Source: an uncultured Neomegalonema sp.
GTDB lineage: Bacteria > Pseudomonadota > Alphaproteobacteria > Rhodobacterales > Rhodobacteraceae
NCBI GenBank assembly: GCA_938008165.1
Contig: CALLLP010000013.1
Coordinates: 1-64,000 of the forward strand
Length of the DNA stretch: 64,000 bases
Direction: 5' to 3'
The position numbers and the translations under genes were made by a program. Positions within the stretch are counted from its first letter, which is position 1. Every line of letters begins with the position of its first letter. Shown piece by piece: positions 8,850 to 17,802 of this stretch. The notes under the pieces are model-generated. The model made no database searches. It had not been told where the DNA came from and was given only the letters and a program-made list of their open reading frames with translations.

Positions 8850-9347
8850 TCACGCATCATTTTGTTCCTCGCCCGACGGGCGCAGCAACAGGATCGCTAC
8901 GCCAACAAAGATCGTCACATCCGCAATATTGAACGCGAACGGATTATCGATACCACAGCATGTCACATTCAGGAAATCCGCAACCGCGCCGTAGACCTGC
9001 CTGTCATAACCGTTTCCAAGCGCACCGCCAATGACCAGACCGATGGCGACGGCGAATATCCCGTCCCGTGGGTGCCGCGCGGCCCAGATAAAGAGCACGA
9101 TACTCACCACGAGAGCCAGCAGGCTCAGGATGGTTTTCATCATGCCGCCATCGGAGGCGAACATGCCGAAATTGATTCCGTAATTCCACGTCATCACGAA
9201 TGTCAGGACACCGGGAATCACCCCGACCGCATCCCCCGGATTCAGCGATAATGTTTCGAGGATGTAGAGTTTCGACACCCGGTCGATGATCCATGACAGA
9301 ACCGAGACGATCAGCACCGTCACGATATTGAATCCTGAAATACCCAT
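8850..9347 (-). CDS. lspA: Lipoprotein signal peptidase (signal peptidase II)
   Basis: A 165-residue inner-membrane aspartyl protease that cleaves prolipoprotein signal peptides. It has four hydrophobic segments. The conserved boxes are visible: IIDRVSKLYI (box near TM1), NYGINFGMF (substrate site, usually NxGxxFG), and the two catalytic Asp motifs GGALGNGYDRQVYGAVADFLN and FNIADVTIFVG. A TTG codon at 9374 opens the frame, but the ATG at 9347 starts directly at the hydrophobic N-terminus (MGISGFNIVTVLIV) and follows GGACGGGC, so I prefer it. The neighbouring DUF3035 lipoprotein is a natural substrate. The C-terminus is short, ending RPSGEEQNDA. Confidence 0.95.
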   Translation of the reverse strand: MGISGFNIVTVLIVSVLSWIIDRVSKLYILETLSLNPGDAVGVIPGVLTFVMTWNYGINFGMFASDGGMMKTILSLLALVVSIVLFIWAARHPRDGIFAVAIGLVIGGALGNGYDRQVYGAVADFLNVTCCGIDNPFAFNIADVTIFVGVAILLLRPSGEEQNDA

Positions 9348-9390
9348 GCCCGTCCTGTCCGTCGCCCCGGTCAAGACCGTTCGCGAATGC

Positions 9391-9729
9391 TTATTGCGTG
9401 TCCACCGCCGGTGTGTGCGGCATGTCGCCCGGCTTCATGCCCACCTTGCGCTCCATGATGCAGACCTTGAACAAGGCATGTGCCAAATCCTGTTCATAAG
9501 CAAACAGCGCATCGTCAGCGGGGTCGGGATTGACCGGCGTATTATCGCGATACCGGGTCGAATCGATCTTGGCGAGGGTCATTTCGATTTGCTCGCAGGT
9601 CATGGTCGAAATTTCGGGCATGGCAACGGTCTTGCCCTTCGCCGTGACGAACTCCTCCGCGAGCGCAACCAGCGGAATCGCGGCAATCGCGAGGAGGCCA
9701 AGGGAAAAACGGGAAACGAAGAGCGACAT
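9391..9729 (-). CDS. Hypothetical periplasmic protein
   Basis: A 112-residue protein starting at the ATG at 9729; the longer open frame upstream is basic and not signal-like. The first 23 residues form a Sec signal peptide (MSLFVSRFSLGLLAIAAIPLVALAEE). The mature part is small, with two cysteines (MTCEQIEM, FKVCIMER) that could form one disulfide, and no domain that I recognise. It lies 16-43 bp upstream of lspA on the same strand, depending on the lspA start, so it may be co-transcribed with it. Function unknown. Confidence 0.6.
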   Translation of the reverse strand: MSLFVSRFSLGLLAIAAIPLVALAEEFVTAKGKTVAMPEISTMTCEQIEMTLAKIDSTRYRDNTPVNPDPADDALFAYEQDLAHALFKVCIMERKVGMKPGDMPHTPAVDTQ

Positions 9730-9863
9730 GGTTCGCTGGCCCTTTTCTGATAGACACGCTCTGACTGCCCGGAAGATTAAGCATGTGTCATACTTGAACG
9801 GCGAAATTGGGGCGCAGGTGGCGCTTGCAGACACATTGACCGAAAAATATCCAGAGGACAAGA

Positions 9864-10481
9864 ATGCCCGATACGCCAACCGCCGGGAAAAACCGCGCCT
9901 GGCAACGTATGCTCAGCGGGCGGCGGCTCGATCTGCTCGACCCGTCGCCCCTTGATGTCGAGATCGAGGACGTGGCCCATGGCCTGTCGCGAGTACCGCG
10001 CTGGAACGGCCAGACGGAAGGGCCATGGGCGTTCAGCGTGGCACAACATTCGGTCCTCGTCGAGCGGATCGCGGCCTTGGCCACGCCGGACCTTGCGCCC
10101 CAATGGCGATTGGCCGCCCTGCTGCATGACGGGCCGGAATACGTGATCGGCGATCTGATCTCGCCGTTTAAGGCCGTGGTCGGGGGCGATTACAAGACCC
10201 TCGAAGCACGGCTTCTCGCCGCGATCCACCGGCGCGCGGGCCTGCCCGAGAGAATGCCCGATTATGCCGAAAAGGCGATCAAACGCGCCGATCTGACGGC
10301 GGCGGGGTTCGAGGCGACGCAACTGGCCGGGTTCACCGAGGAGGAGGCGGCGCATTATTTCCCCCGCCCCCGCTTTCGCCGAAAAATCGCGATTCGCCTG
10401 ACTCCGATGCCCCCCGCCGAAGCCCGCGACGCTTTTCTCGACCGCTATATCCGCCTGCGCCATGCCTGCGGATATGATTGA
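9864..10481 (+). CDS. HD-domain hydrolase (YfbR-like phosphohydrolase)
   Basis: A 205-residue HD-superfamily protein. Metal-ligand motifs are in order: AQHSVLVER (first His), LLHDGPEYVIGDLISPFK (the HD pair followed by PE) and KRADLTAAGFEA (the distal Asp). This pattern matches the 5'-deoxynucleotidase/YfbR group, which dephosphorylates nucleoside monophosphates; the group is common in Rhodobacterales. The ATG at 9864 is preceded by AGAGGACAAG, a good ribosome site. It is divergent from the small periplasmic protein gene, with 134 bp between the starts as shared promoter space. Confidence 0.85.
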   Translation: MPDTPTAGKNRAWQRMLSGRRLDLLDPSPLDVEIEDVAHGLSRVPRWNGQTEGPWAFSVAQHSVLVERIAALATPDLAPQWRLAALLHDGPEYVIGDLISPFKAVVGGDYKTLEARLLAAIHRRAGLPERMPDYAEKAIKRADLTAAGFEATQLAGFTEEEAAHYFPRPRFRRKIAIRLTPMPPAEARDAFLDRYIRLRHACGYD

Positions 10482-10554
10482 GCGCGGAGCTTAAGCCGAT
10501 CTTGACGCGAAGCGGGCATACCGGGGGCTGAATACCCCTACGGGAGCCTCGGCC

Positions 10555-11799
10555 ATGCGCGTTCTTCACGTCCTCGACCATTCCGCACCGCTGCAAAGCG
10601 GCTATGTCTCACGAACGCTCGGAATTCTCAGGGCACAGCGGGAATTGGGGCTGGACCCCGTCGCCCTGACCTCCCCGCGCCATGGGGCCGAAGCGGGCCA
10701 CCCCGCGCAGCCCGTCGAGCAAGTCGCCGGGTTCGACTTTCACCGCAGCCCCATCCCGCCCCGCGCCCTGCCGGGTCTGGGGTTTATCGCCGAGATGAAG
10801 GTCACCGAACGGCGGTTGGAACAAGCGGTCGAAGAAACACGCCCTGCCCTGCTGCACGCCCATTCGCCGGTGCTCAACGCCTTTCCGGCGCAGCGGGTCG
10901 CCCGGCGCATGGGCCTGCCGATGGTCTATGAGATTCGGGCCTTCTGGGAGGATGCCGCCGTCGATCGGGGCACAACCACCGAAGGCTCGCTTCGCTATCG
11001 GATGACTCGCGCAATGGAGACACGGGCCGTGCGCCGCGCCGGGCATGTCTTCACCATCTGCAATGGCTTGCGCGACGATCTGATGGGGCGGGGAATCGCG
11101 CCCGATCAAATCGATCTCGCACCCAATGCCATCGAGCCGGAGCGCCTGCCCCCCATCACCGAGCGGGACAGTGCGCTGGCCGCCGAACTGGGCCTTGGTG
11201 AAGGGCCGGTCATCGGATTTCTCGGCTCGTTCTACCATTACGAAGGGCTGCATCTGCTGATCGACGCATTCCCGCGCATCCGCGAACGCTGGCCAACTGC
11301 GCGGCTGCTGTTTGTCGGGGGCGGACCGGAGGATGCGGCCCTGCGCGCGAAGGCCGCATCGCTGGGCAAGGCGGCGTTGTTCACCGGGCGCGTGGGACCG
11401 GAGGATGTGCGGCGGTATTATTCGGTGGTCGATCTGCTCGTCTATCCCCGCCTGAAAATGCGCCTGACCGATCTGGTCACGCCGCTCAAACCGCTGGAGG
11501 CGATGGCCATGACCCGGCCTTTCATCGCATCCGATGTGGGCGGGCATCGCGAGTTGGTCGAGAATGGCGTGACGGGGCGGCTGTTCGGATCGGACGATCC
11601 GGCGGCGCTGGCCGCTGCCGCCCTCGATGCGCTGGACCCGGCGAACGAGGCGCGCAATGCCGCCATGATCGCCCCGGCCCTCGACTTCGTGCGCATGACC
11701 CGAAGCTGGTCGGCGGTCGCGAGCCGCTATCTGCCGATCTATCATCGGCTGACGGCAGAGAGGGCACAGCGCAGCGCGCCGGTCTACGCCCCGTCATAG
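10555..11799 (+). CDS. GT4 glycosyltransferase, exosortase-A-associated type
   Basis: A 414-residue glycosyltransferase with the two-Rossmann GT-B fold. The start MRVLHVLDHSAPLQSGYVSRTLGILRAQ matches the glycosyltransferase family named after PEP-CTERM/exosortase A loci (the Daro_2409 type). The C-terminal donor-sugar site is visible: GFLGSFYHYEGLHLLIDAF, RLLFVGGGPE, then PLKPLEAMAMTRPFIASDVGGHRELV with the E-x7-E-like pattern of GT4 enzymes. It should transfer a sugar onto a lipid-linked or polysaccharide acceptor at the inner membrane. No exosortase or other polysaccharide gene is nearby, so it is an orphan here. It is convergent with dnaA, with 7 bp between the stops. Its ribosome site is GGGAG, nine bases before the ATG. 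Confidence 0.87.
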   Translation: MRVLHVLDHSAPLQSGYVSRTLGILRAQRELGLDPVALTSPRHGAEAGHPAQPVEQVAGFDFHRSPIPPRALPGLGFIAEMKVTERRLEQAVEETRPALLHAHSPVLNAFPAQRVARRMGLPMVYEIRAFWEDAAVDRGTTTEGSLRYRMTRAMETRAVRRAGHVFTICNGLRDDLMGRGIAPDQIDLAPNAIEPERLPPITERDSALAAELGLGEGPVIGFLGSFYHYEGLHLLIDAFPRIRERWPTARLLFVGGGPEDAALRAKAASLGKAALFTGRVGPEDVRRYYSVVDLLVYPRLKMRLTDLVTPLKPLEAMAMTRPFIASDVGGHRELVENGVTGRLFGSDDPAALAAAALDALDPANEARNAAMIAPALDFVRMTRSWSAVASRYLPIYHRLTAERAQRSAPVYAPS

Positions 11800-11806
11800 G
11801 GCCGCT

Positions 11807-13231
11807 TCAGTATTCCAGCGACCGCCGCAGGACCGCAACATCTTCGCGCAGGGATGCATCCTCGTCGCAGAGCTGGGCGATGCGCTTTACGCCATGCATG
11901 ATGGTGGTGTGATCGCGCCCGCCAAACTTGCGCCCGATCTCTGGGAGTGACTTGTCGGTCAACTCCTTGCACAGGAACATCGCGATTTGGCGGGGCCGCG
12001 CGATATTACGGGCGCGGCGGGGGGAGAGCATATCCGACAGGCGGATGTTATAATGCTCGGCGACCTTGCGCTGGATCTCGTCGATGGTCAGGCGCCGGTC
12101 ATAGACCCGCACGAGATCGCCCAGCGATTCATGCGCCATATCGAGGGTAACAGGCCGCCCCACCAGCGTCGCATGGGCAACAAGCCGGTTCAGCGCCCCC
12201 TCCAGCACCCGCACATTCGCGGAGACGCGATGGGCAATGAATTCCAGCACCTTCGGCTCGACCGTCAGGCCCGGATTGTCGCGCACGGCCTCATCGATTT
12301 TCGACTGCAAAATCCCGAGGCGCAATTCGTAATCGGTGGGACCGATATCGGTGACAAGGCCCCAGTTGAGGCGCGATTTGATCCGCTCCTCGACCCCTTC
12401 GAGATCGTTGGGCGAGCGGTCGGCGGAAATCACGATCTGGCGGTTGCCATCCATCAGGGCATTGAAGGTGTGGAAAAACTCCTCCTGAGTCGATGTCTTC
12501 CCGGCGATGAACTGAAAGTCATCAACCAGCAGCAAATCGACGGAGCGGAACTCGTTTTTGAAGGCGATGGTGTCCTTGTAGCGCAGCGCCGAAACAAAAC
12601 GGTGCATGAACTTTTCCGCCGAGAGATACAGGACGCGGCGATCCGCGTGGCGCGCTTGCGCCTCCCACGCGATGGCATGCATCAGATGGGTCTTGCCAAG
12701 GCCCACACCGCCATAGAGGAACAACGGATTGAAGGCGGCGGCGGGAGTCGCGGTTTCGGCCACCCGGCGCGCGGCGGCATTGGCCAGCTCATTCGACTGG
12801 CCGACGACAAAACTATCGAATCGATACCGCTTATCCAGCTTGAAGGTGGTCGGCGTATGGGCGGGTGCGTCCGCATCATCGGCGCTGAGGCGCAGCCGGG
12901 GCGCGGCGGGGGATGCGGGCTTGGACGGCGCATCGGGGGCGGGCACGGGAATCGGGTCGGAGGCTTTGGCATCGGCGCTCGATTTCACGACGAATCCGAT
13001 GGCGCGCACATTGGCGGCATGGGCCTGCCACAACTCCTGAAGCCGGGGGCCAAAGCGCCCGGAAACACGTTCACAAATGAAACGATTCGGTGCAGCCAGA
13101 TGAACGATATCGCAGTCGATGGCGTCCAGCGTCAAAACACCGATCCAGCTTCGGTAACTCGCTTCCCCGATCTCCCCCCGGAATGCGGTCCGAATCTCGT
13201 CCCACGTTCTTTCGGCATCCCCAAGCTCCAT
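11807..13231 (-). CDS. dnaA: Chromosomal replication initiator protein DnaA
   Basis: A 474-residue AAA+ initiator. Domain I occupies residues 1-85 (TWDEIRTAFRGEIGEASYRSWIG), followed by a variable Ala/Pro-rich linker (about 88-130). The ATPase domain has Walker A GGVGLGKT (174-181) and Walker B LLLVDDFQFI. The C-terminal DNA-binding domain ends with the signature GGRDHTTIMHGVKRI. DnaA binds 9-mer boxes at the origin; matching boxes occur about 31 kb away, between PPSR and hemE, not next to dnaA. The gene is followed on the left by a convergent glycosyltransferase and preceded by an AT-rich 372-bp gap and rpsT, the standard Rhodobacterales arrangement. Expression probably starts in that gap. 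Confidence 0.98.
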   Translation of the reverse strand: MELGDAERTWDEIRTAFRGEIGEASYRSWIGVLTLDAIDCDIVHLAAPNRFICERVSGRFGPRLQELWQAHAANVRAIGFVVKSSADAKASDPIPVPAPDAPSKPASPAAPRLRLSADDADAPAHTPTTFKLDKRYRFDSFVVGQSNELANAAARRVAETATPAAAFNPLFLYGGVGLGKTHLMHAIAWEAQARHADRRVLYLSAEKFMHRFVSALRYKDTIAFKNEFRSVDLLLVDDFQFIAGKTSTQEEFFHTFNALMDGNRQIVISADRSPNDLEGVEERIKSRLNWGLVTDIGPTDYELRLGILQSKIDEAVRDNPGLTVEPKVLEFIAHRVSANVRVLEGALNRLVAHATLVGRPVTLDMAHESLGDLVRVYDRRLTIDEIQRKVAEHYNIRLSDMLSPRRARNIARPRQIAMFLCKELTDKSLPEIGRKFGGRDHTTIMHGVKRIAQLCDEDASLREDVAVLRRSLEY

Positions 13232-13540
13232 AACCCCGTCTTCCCCTGAAATCTCGTTTTGCTACAACGCCGTTCAATCGAATGTTTTTATTGATTCTTA
13301 ATTCCGGCAACTAAATACGCATAATCGACAACGTATTTTGATTTAAATCATCTACTTGATTAAGTGTTCACCTTTTATTTCGTCCCAAAATAAAAACCTT
13401 ACACATTACAAACACGAAATAGACCGTGGCCTTTTCTTTCATGTATTGTGGTCACGACGAGAATACCCCGTCATGAATAGGTGTAGCAAGACCATTGGCA
13501 TGCGATCTTTTGAATAAATAAGTTGACGCCTGAACAGCAC
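13232..13540. promoter_or_regulatory. AT-rich intergenic region upstream of dnaA
   Basis: About 310 bases with much lower GC than the flanking genes, containing runs such as TTTTTATTGATTCTTAATT and TATTTTGATTTAAATCA. It should carry the dnaA promoter. A GANTC methylation site (GATTC, about 13293) is present, in line with cell-cycle-regulated promoters of this class. I see no cluster of TTATCCACA boxes, so I do not call it the origin. There is no ORF with a ribosome site. Confidence 0.45.
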
Positions 13541-13577
13541 AAAAAAACCGCCGCCCCGATTCTCTCGTGGGCGGCGG
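13541..13577 (-). terminator. Rho-independent terminator of rpsT
   Basis: On the minus strand, a perfect 9-bp GC stem (CCGCCGCCC pairing with GGGCGGCGG; + coordinates 13548-13556 and 13569-13577) with a 12-base loop is followed by seven T residues (A-run at 13541-13547). It lies 27 bp after the rpsT stop and insulates dnaA from rpsT transcription. Confidence 0.9.
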
Positions 13578-13603
13578 CTTCATTCAGGGCAGCAATACAA
13601 GAC

Positions 13604-13870
13604 CTAGTTGGAGAGGGCCTTTACGCGGCTTGAAAGACGCGAAATCTTGCGGCTGGCAGTATTCTTGTGAACAACGCCCTTGTTGGCGCTGCGCATGATC
13701 TCAGGTTGAGCGAGGCGAAGCGCCTCGCGGGCCGCAGCGGAATCACCGGAAGCAATCGCTTCCTCGACCTTGCGCAGAAAGCCACGCATCCGGGTGCGAC
13801 GGGCTTTGTTGATGTCGGTGCGGCGCTCGATCTGGCGGATGCGCTTGCGGGCTTGGGGCGTATTGGCCAT
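13604..13870 (-). CDS. rpsT: 30S ribosomal protein S20
   Basis: An 88-residue basic helical protein that binds 16S rRNA early in 30S assembly. The family start [17 protein letters not shown] and the conserved [23 protein letters not shown] end are plain, and the length is normal. It is a single-gene transcript with its own terminator. Position next to dnaA is typical of Rhodobacterales and Rhizobiales. Confidence 0.98.
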   Translation of the reverse strand: MANTPQARKRIRQIERRTDINKARRTRMRGFLRKVEEAIASGDSAAAREALRLAQPEIMRSANKGVVHKNTASRKISRLSSRVKALSN

Positions 13871-13959
13871 GGGGCGCTTTCGTACTTAATGGTTCATCTG
13901 TAAGGCGCGGCTTTTACAGCGAGAAAACCCCACCCGTCAACCGCTTTGCACAATCGTTA

Positions 13960-14736
13960 TCACCGGTCGCGAAAACGCGCCTGCCTCTTCTCGACAAAAG
14001 CGGCCATGCCCTCTTTTTGATCGTCGGTGGCGAACAGCGAATAGAAGACGGCACGCTCGTAATTCAGCCCCTCTTCCAGCGTTGTTTCAAAGGCCCGCTC
14101 GACCGATGCCTTTGCAAGAATCACCGCCGGGAGCGACATATCCGCGATTTTCTCGCCAACCTTGACGGCCTCGTCCAGCAGCTCCGCATCGGGGATGATT
14201 CGGCTGACCAGACCGGCCCGCTCGGCTTCCTCGGCGGTCATGAAGCGACCCGAGAGAATCATCTCCATCGCCTTTGCCTTGCCCACCGCCCGGACCAATC
14301 GCTGCGTACCGCCCACTCCGGGGATGACCCCCAGCGTGATTTCGGGCAGGCCGAATCGGGCGCTTTCGGTTGCGAGGATAATGTCGCACATCATGGCCAG
14401 CTCGCACCCGCCCCCCAGCGCATAACCGGACACGGCGGCGATGACGGGCTTGCGGGCGCGGCTGACGGCCAGCCAGTCGCCGCCCATGAAATCGTCCAGC
14501 GACGCCTGAGGGTAGGTCCGCTCGGCCATCTCCTTGATATCGGCCCCGGCGGCAAACGCCTTTTCGGATCCGATGATGACGATGGACCCGACACCCGAAT
14601 CATCGTCGAAGCGCCGGACGGCGGTGGCCAATTCCACGATCAGCGCCGCGTTCAGCGCATTGAGCGCCTCAGGCCGGTCCAGCGTAATGACGCCGACATG
14701 GCCGCGCGTCTCGACGGTGATAGTTTCGAATGCCAT
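13960..14736 (-). CDS. Enoyl-CoA hydratase
   Basis: A 258-residue crotonase-fold enzyme that hydrates trans-2-enoyl-CoA in fatty acid or phenylacetate-type degradation. The start at 14736 gives the family beginning MAFETITVETRGHVGVITLDRPEALNALN. The oxyanion-hole segment KAFAAGADIKEM and the catalytic region SGYALGGGCELAMMCD ... LPEITLGVIPGVGGTQRL (with Glu residues matching the two catalytic glutamates of short-chain enoyl-CoA hydratase) are intact. In many Rhodobacterales the same gene stands between mutM and rpsT-dnaA. The longer open frame upstream is low-quality sequence and was not used. Confidence 0.95.
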   Translation of the reverse strand: MAFETITVETRGHVGVITLDRPEALNALNAALIVELATAVRRFDDDSGVGSIVIIGSEKAFAAGADIKEMAERTYPQASLDDFMGGDWLAVSRARKPVIAAVSGYALGGGCELAMMCDIILATESARFGLPEITLGVIPGVGGTQRLVRAVGKAKAMEMILSGRFMTAEEAERAGLVSRIIPDAELLDEAVKVGEKIADMSLPAVILAKASVERAFETTLEEGLNYERAVFYSLFATDDQKEGMAAFVEKRQARFRDR

Positions 14737-14824
14737 GGATCGTATTCCTCGTCGCCCCGATGAGGGCGGTGTCCTATCCCGGATCGATCCGGAGCGCAAC
14801 GCGACGGGTGCGCGCCCCGATCGG

Positions 14825-16084
14825 TCAGCCCGCCTCCACGATTTCGCGCATGGCGGTCAGGAAGTGGGCAACTTCGGACACAGTATTGTAATGACACATT
14901 GAAACCCGGATACAGTCGGGGCGATCCAGCGGATCAAGAATATTGCCCGAATAATGGTCGGCCTTGCGGATATGCACGCGAATCCCGCGATCGCTGAGCG
15001 CCCGGATCACGTCTATCGTATCGCGCCCCTCGACCCAGCAGGCGACCAGACCCTCGCGACGCGGATTATCCAGCCCGCCGATGATGCGGACCTGCGGCAT
15101 ATCGGCGAGGCCCTTCAGATTGCCGGTGCCGTGCAGCATCGCATCGGTGAGGGATTGCTCATGCCCGTGTATCGCCTTGCCTGCCGCCTCCAGCCGGGTA
15201 CGCGGATCGTCCGATCCGGTGAAATGCTGTCCCAGCCAATCGAAATATCCGACCACATCCGATAATGTGGCATAGGCGCCGGTATCGCGGGTGCCCAGTT
15301 CCCAATTCCCCTCCGGCCCGTCGATCAGGCTGTCATGGGGCAGCGCGGTCAGGCGGTCGGAAATCCACGCGATGCCATAGCCATGGCGCGAGAACACCTT
15401 ATAGGGCGAGATCGCATAGCCATCGATGCCATAGCTGTCGATATCGAGCCGCCCATGGGCCGCGTGCTGGATGCCATCGACGATGATGTAGCAATCGGGC
15501 GCAACGGCGCGAATCGCCTGTACCACCGCCGCCACATCCACCGCCATGCCGGTCACCGGCGAGGTATGGATGATCGTCGCGACGCGGGTATCGGGGCGCA
15601 CCAGCGCCGCGTAATCCGATGCCTCGACCGAGCCGGTGCCATTGTCATGGGGCACGGCGATATAATCCTTGCGCGCGATCTTCGCCCAGCGCTGGGCCGC
15701 ACTGCGCGACGCAGGATGTTCCAGTGTCGTGCCGATGACGGTGCCGCCCTCCGCGCTTTCGATGATGGCGTTCGAGATCATGCGGAACAGCAGTTCCGTC
15801 CCGCTTTCGCCAACGAAGACCTGACCCTCTTTCGCATTGAGAAAGGTCATCATATCGGCTTTGGCCTTCGCGATCACATCGACCAGATCGCGCGACATGG
15901 CATTGTCGCGGCCCTGATTATCGGGAATCGCCGCGTAATGTGCCGAGGTCTCGACCACGGATTTCAGCGTCAGCGCCCCGCCTGCATTTTCAAAGAAGAT
16001 ACGCTCCCCTTGCGCGGGGCAGGTCGCGACATGGGCAAAGCGATCGCGGACGGCATCGATCAGGCCGGGATGTTGGTCGAACAT
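14825..16084 (-). CDS. Class V aminotransferase / cysteine-desulfurase-like PLP enzyme
   Basis: A 419-residue PLP-dependent enzyme of the class V (NifS/SufS-like) fold. Visible elements are EGQVFVGESGTELLFRMI, IHTSPVTGMAVDVAAVV, VDGIQHAAHGRLDI and DGYAISPYKVFSRHGYGIAW, where the Lys of SPYKVF is the probable Schiff-base residue. It resembles the VC1184-like cysteine desulfurase subgroup rather than housekeeping IscS/SufS, and no iron-sulfur assembly gene is nearby, so the substrate is uncertain. The ATG at 16084 was chosen because the 90-residue upstream frame is arginine/serine-rich and overlaps mutM on the opposite reading of its 3' end. Confidence 0.85.
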   Translation of the reverse strand: MFDQHPGLIDAVRDRFAHVATCPAQGERIFFENAGGALTLKSVVETSAHYAAIPDNQGRDNAMSRDLVDVIAKAKADMMTFLNAKEGQVFVGESGTELLFRMISNAIIESAEGGTVIGTTLEHPASRSAAQRWAKIARKDYIAVPHDNGTGSVEASDYAALVRPDTRVATIIHTSPVTGMAVDVAAVVQAIRAVAPDCYIIVDGIQHAAHGRLDIDSYGIDGYAISPYKVFSRHGYGIAWISDRLTALPHDSLIDGPEGNWELGTRDTGAYATLSDVVGYFDWLGQHFTGSDDPRTRLEAAGKAIHGHEQSLTDAMLHGTGNLKGLADMPQVRIIGGLDNPRREGLVACWVEGRDTIDVIRALSDRGIRVHIRKADHYSGNILDPLDRPDCIRVSMCHYNTVSEVAHFLTAMREIVEAG

Positions 16085-16148
16085 GGAAGCGGGCTTTCTG
16101 TCTGTCTCTAACGAAGTCTTTTTGCCTGTCACGGGCGGCGATGCCGAT

Positions 16149-17033
16149 TCATTTTTGGCACCGGGGACAGAAAAACGTCGAGCGGCCCCCCTGTACGATG
16201 CGCTCGATTTCGGCGCTGCACCGGGGCGCGGCGCATCGATCACCCTCCCGGTCATAGACATCGAAGCGATGCTGGAAATAGCCCAGCTCGCCCCCCGCCC
16301 CGTGAAAATCGCGCAACGACGACCCGCCCGCCTCGATGGCTTCGGACAGGACATCGCGGATCGTGGCGGTCAGGCGCTGGCATTCCTTCGCCGACAGGCT
16401 GCCCGCCTCGCGCAGGGGTGAGATTTTCGCGCGGTAGAGCGCCTCGCAGACATAGATATTGCCCAATCCAGAGACCCGGCGCTGATCGAGCAGAGCAGCC
16501 TTGATCGCCGTGCGCCGCCGGGCCAGCGCCGCCACCAGCGCCTCGCCATTGAAAGCGTTCGACAGAGGCTCCGGCCCAAGGAGGGCGAGGGATGGGTGAT
16601 CGGCCAGCGCCCCGGTCGGCCATAAATCCATCGATCCAAACCGGCGTGCATCGTTATAGACCAGCCCGATTCCGTCTCCCAGATCGAGGATGATGTGATC
16701 GTGTTTGCGCGCCGCCTCGCCCACCGCCGCCGCATAGTGAAACTGCGCGCCCTGCTTTGTCGGGCCATCGCCAAGGCCCGATAATAGAAGCCGCCCCGAC
16801 ATGCCCAGATGGATCAACACCGTCTCCGGCACCTCGCCATCCAGATCGACGGTCAGATATTTCGCCCGCCGCCCCAGCGACAGAATTCGCCGTCCGGTCA
16901 GCCGCTCGGCGAATCGCTCCGGCAAGGGCCAGCGCAGATCGGCGCGGTTCTGGACCGCCCCGACGATCCGCCGCCCCTCCAACACCGGCGCAAGACCGCG
17001 CCGGACGGTTTCGACCTCAGGCAGTTCAGGCAT
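16149..17033 (-). CDS. mutM: Formamidopyrimidine-DNA glycosylase (Fpg)
   Basis: A 294-residue bifunctional glycosylase/AP lyase that removes 8-oxoguanine and formamidopyrimidines. The start [14 protein letters not shown] supplies catalytic Pro1 (after Met removal) and Glu2, which fixes the start at 17033; an eight-residue upstream extension would destroy the N-terminal proline. Conserved Lys ([10 protein letters not shown] region, [12 protein letters not shown]) and the C-terminal zinc finger ([10 protein letters not shown] ... FFCPRCQK) are complete. Its start overlaps the end of chaC by 8 bp. Confidence 0.97.
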   Translation of the reverse strand: MPELPEVETVRRGLAPVLEGRRIVGAVQNRADLRWPLPERFAERLTGRRILSLGRRAKYLTVDLDGEVPETVLIHLGMSGRLLLSGLGDGPTKQGAQFHYAAAVGEAARKHDHIILDLGDGIGLVYNDARRFGSMDLWPTGALADHPSLALLGPEPLSNAFNGEALVAALARRRTAIKAALLDQRRVSGLGNIYVCEALYRAKISPLREAGSLSAKECQRLTATIRDVLSEAIEAGGSSLRDFHGAGGELGYFQHRFDVYDREGDRCAAPRCSAEIERIVQGGRSTFFCPRCQK

Positions 17034-17697
17034 CGGAATCCCGCACAGCCTGCACATCGCGTTTCAGCCGGTCGATATACGGATCCGACAAGCCATACTG
17101 ATCCAGACCCTGCGCCAGATCGTAGAGATAGGCGCGACAGGTGCCCATCGATCCTTCGGCATGGGCGATGGCGGTCACCTGATCCTCGTGCCGGATGACA
17201 GACGAATAGCGGTCATGGGCAGGATTCGACAAAAAGACGCAGCAGGGCAGCGGACCCTCCGCCGTTTCAAGCGTCAGCCATTCGGGGCGATAGACGCCGG
17301 AGATCATCTCGCGCCGCCAGAGGATCGTGGTCTCCTCGTCCCATTTTCCGTCGGGAAGGCGCAGCGCCACACCGTCGCAGGTGCCCCCCTCATCCAGCGC
17401 CAGCCACAGGCCGGGACATTCCGGCGAGCCGCGACCGATGGGCGCCCAGACACAAAAGCGGCGCGAATGACCGTTCAGACGGGCCTCGCGGCGCTCGGCA
17501 ATCTCGACCAGCGGATTCCAAATCAGCGAGCCATAGCCAAAGACCCACAGCTCGCCGGTTTCGCGCGCTTTTTCAAGAATTGCCTGACGCGATGCCTCGA
17601 ATGCCGCCTCGTCCATGAGCGTCATTTCACCGGGCGCTTCATCGAGCATCTTCTGCTTGAAACTATCGTCGTTGAGGGAATCGCGGTTGAGGGACAT
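17026..17697 (-). CDS. ChaC-type gamma-glutamylcyclotransferase
   Basis: A 223-residue ChaC-like protein, which in the characterised members cleaves glutathione to 5-oxoproline and Cys-Gly in the cytoplasm. The signature [10 protein letters not shown] is at about residues 44-53, and the downstream [18 protein letters not shown] and [16 protein letters not shown] segments fit. I used the ATG at 17697; a GTG four codons earlier (17709) is possible. The gene overlaps mutM by 8 bp, implying an operon linking glutathione turnover to oxidative DNA repair by position only. Confidence 0.92.
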   Translation of the reverse strand: MSLNRDSLNDDSFKQKMLDEAPGEMTLMDEAAFEASRQAILEKARETGELWVFGYGSLIWNPLVEIAERREARLNGHSRRFCVWAPIGRGSPECPGLWLALDEGGTCDGVALRLPDGKWDEETTILWRREMISGVYRPEWLTLETAEGPLPCCVFLSNPAHDRYSSVIRHEDQVTAIAHAEGSMGTCRAYLYDLAQGLDQYGLSDPYIDRLKRDVQAVRDSDA

Positions 17698-17802
17698 GGG
17701 GCATCTCACGATCAGGATACGGCCCCGCTACCGTAGCGCAGCCTCAGGTAACTAAGCTATCCCGATGACACGGCCATTCCACCACGCCTGCGGGCCGGTC
17801 GC

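Noticed and set aside
13232-13540. AT-rich gap next to dnaA as the origin.
   Set aside because: No DnaA-box cluster; the PPSR-hemE gap has several boxes and the typical neighbours.
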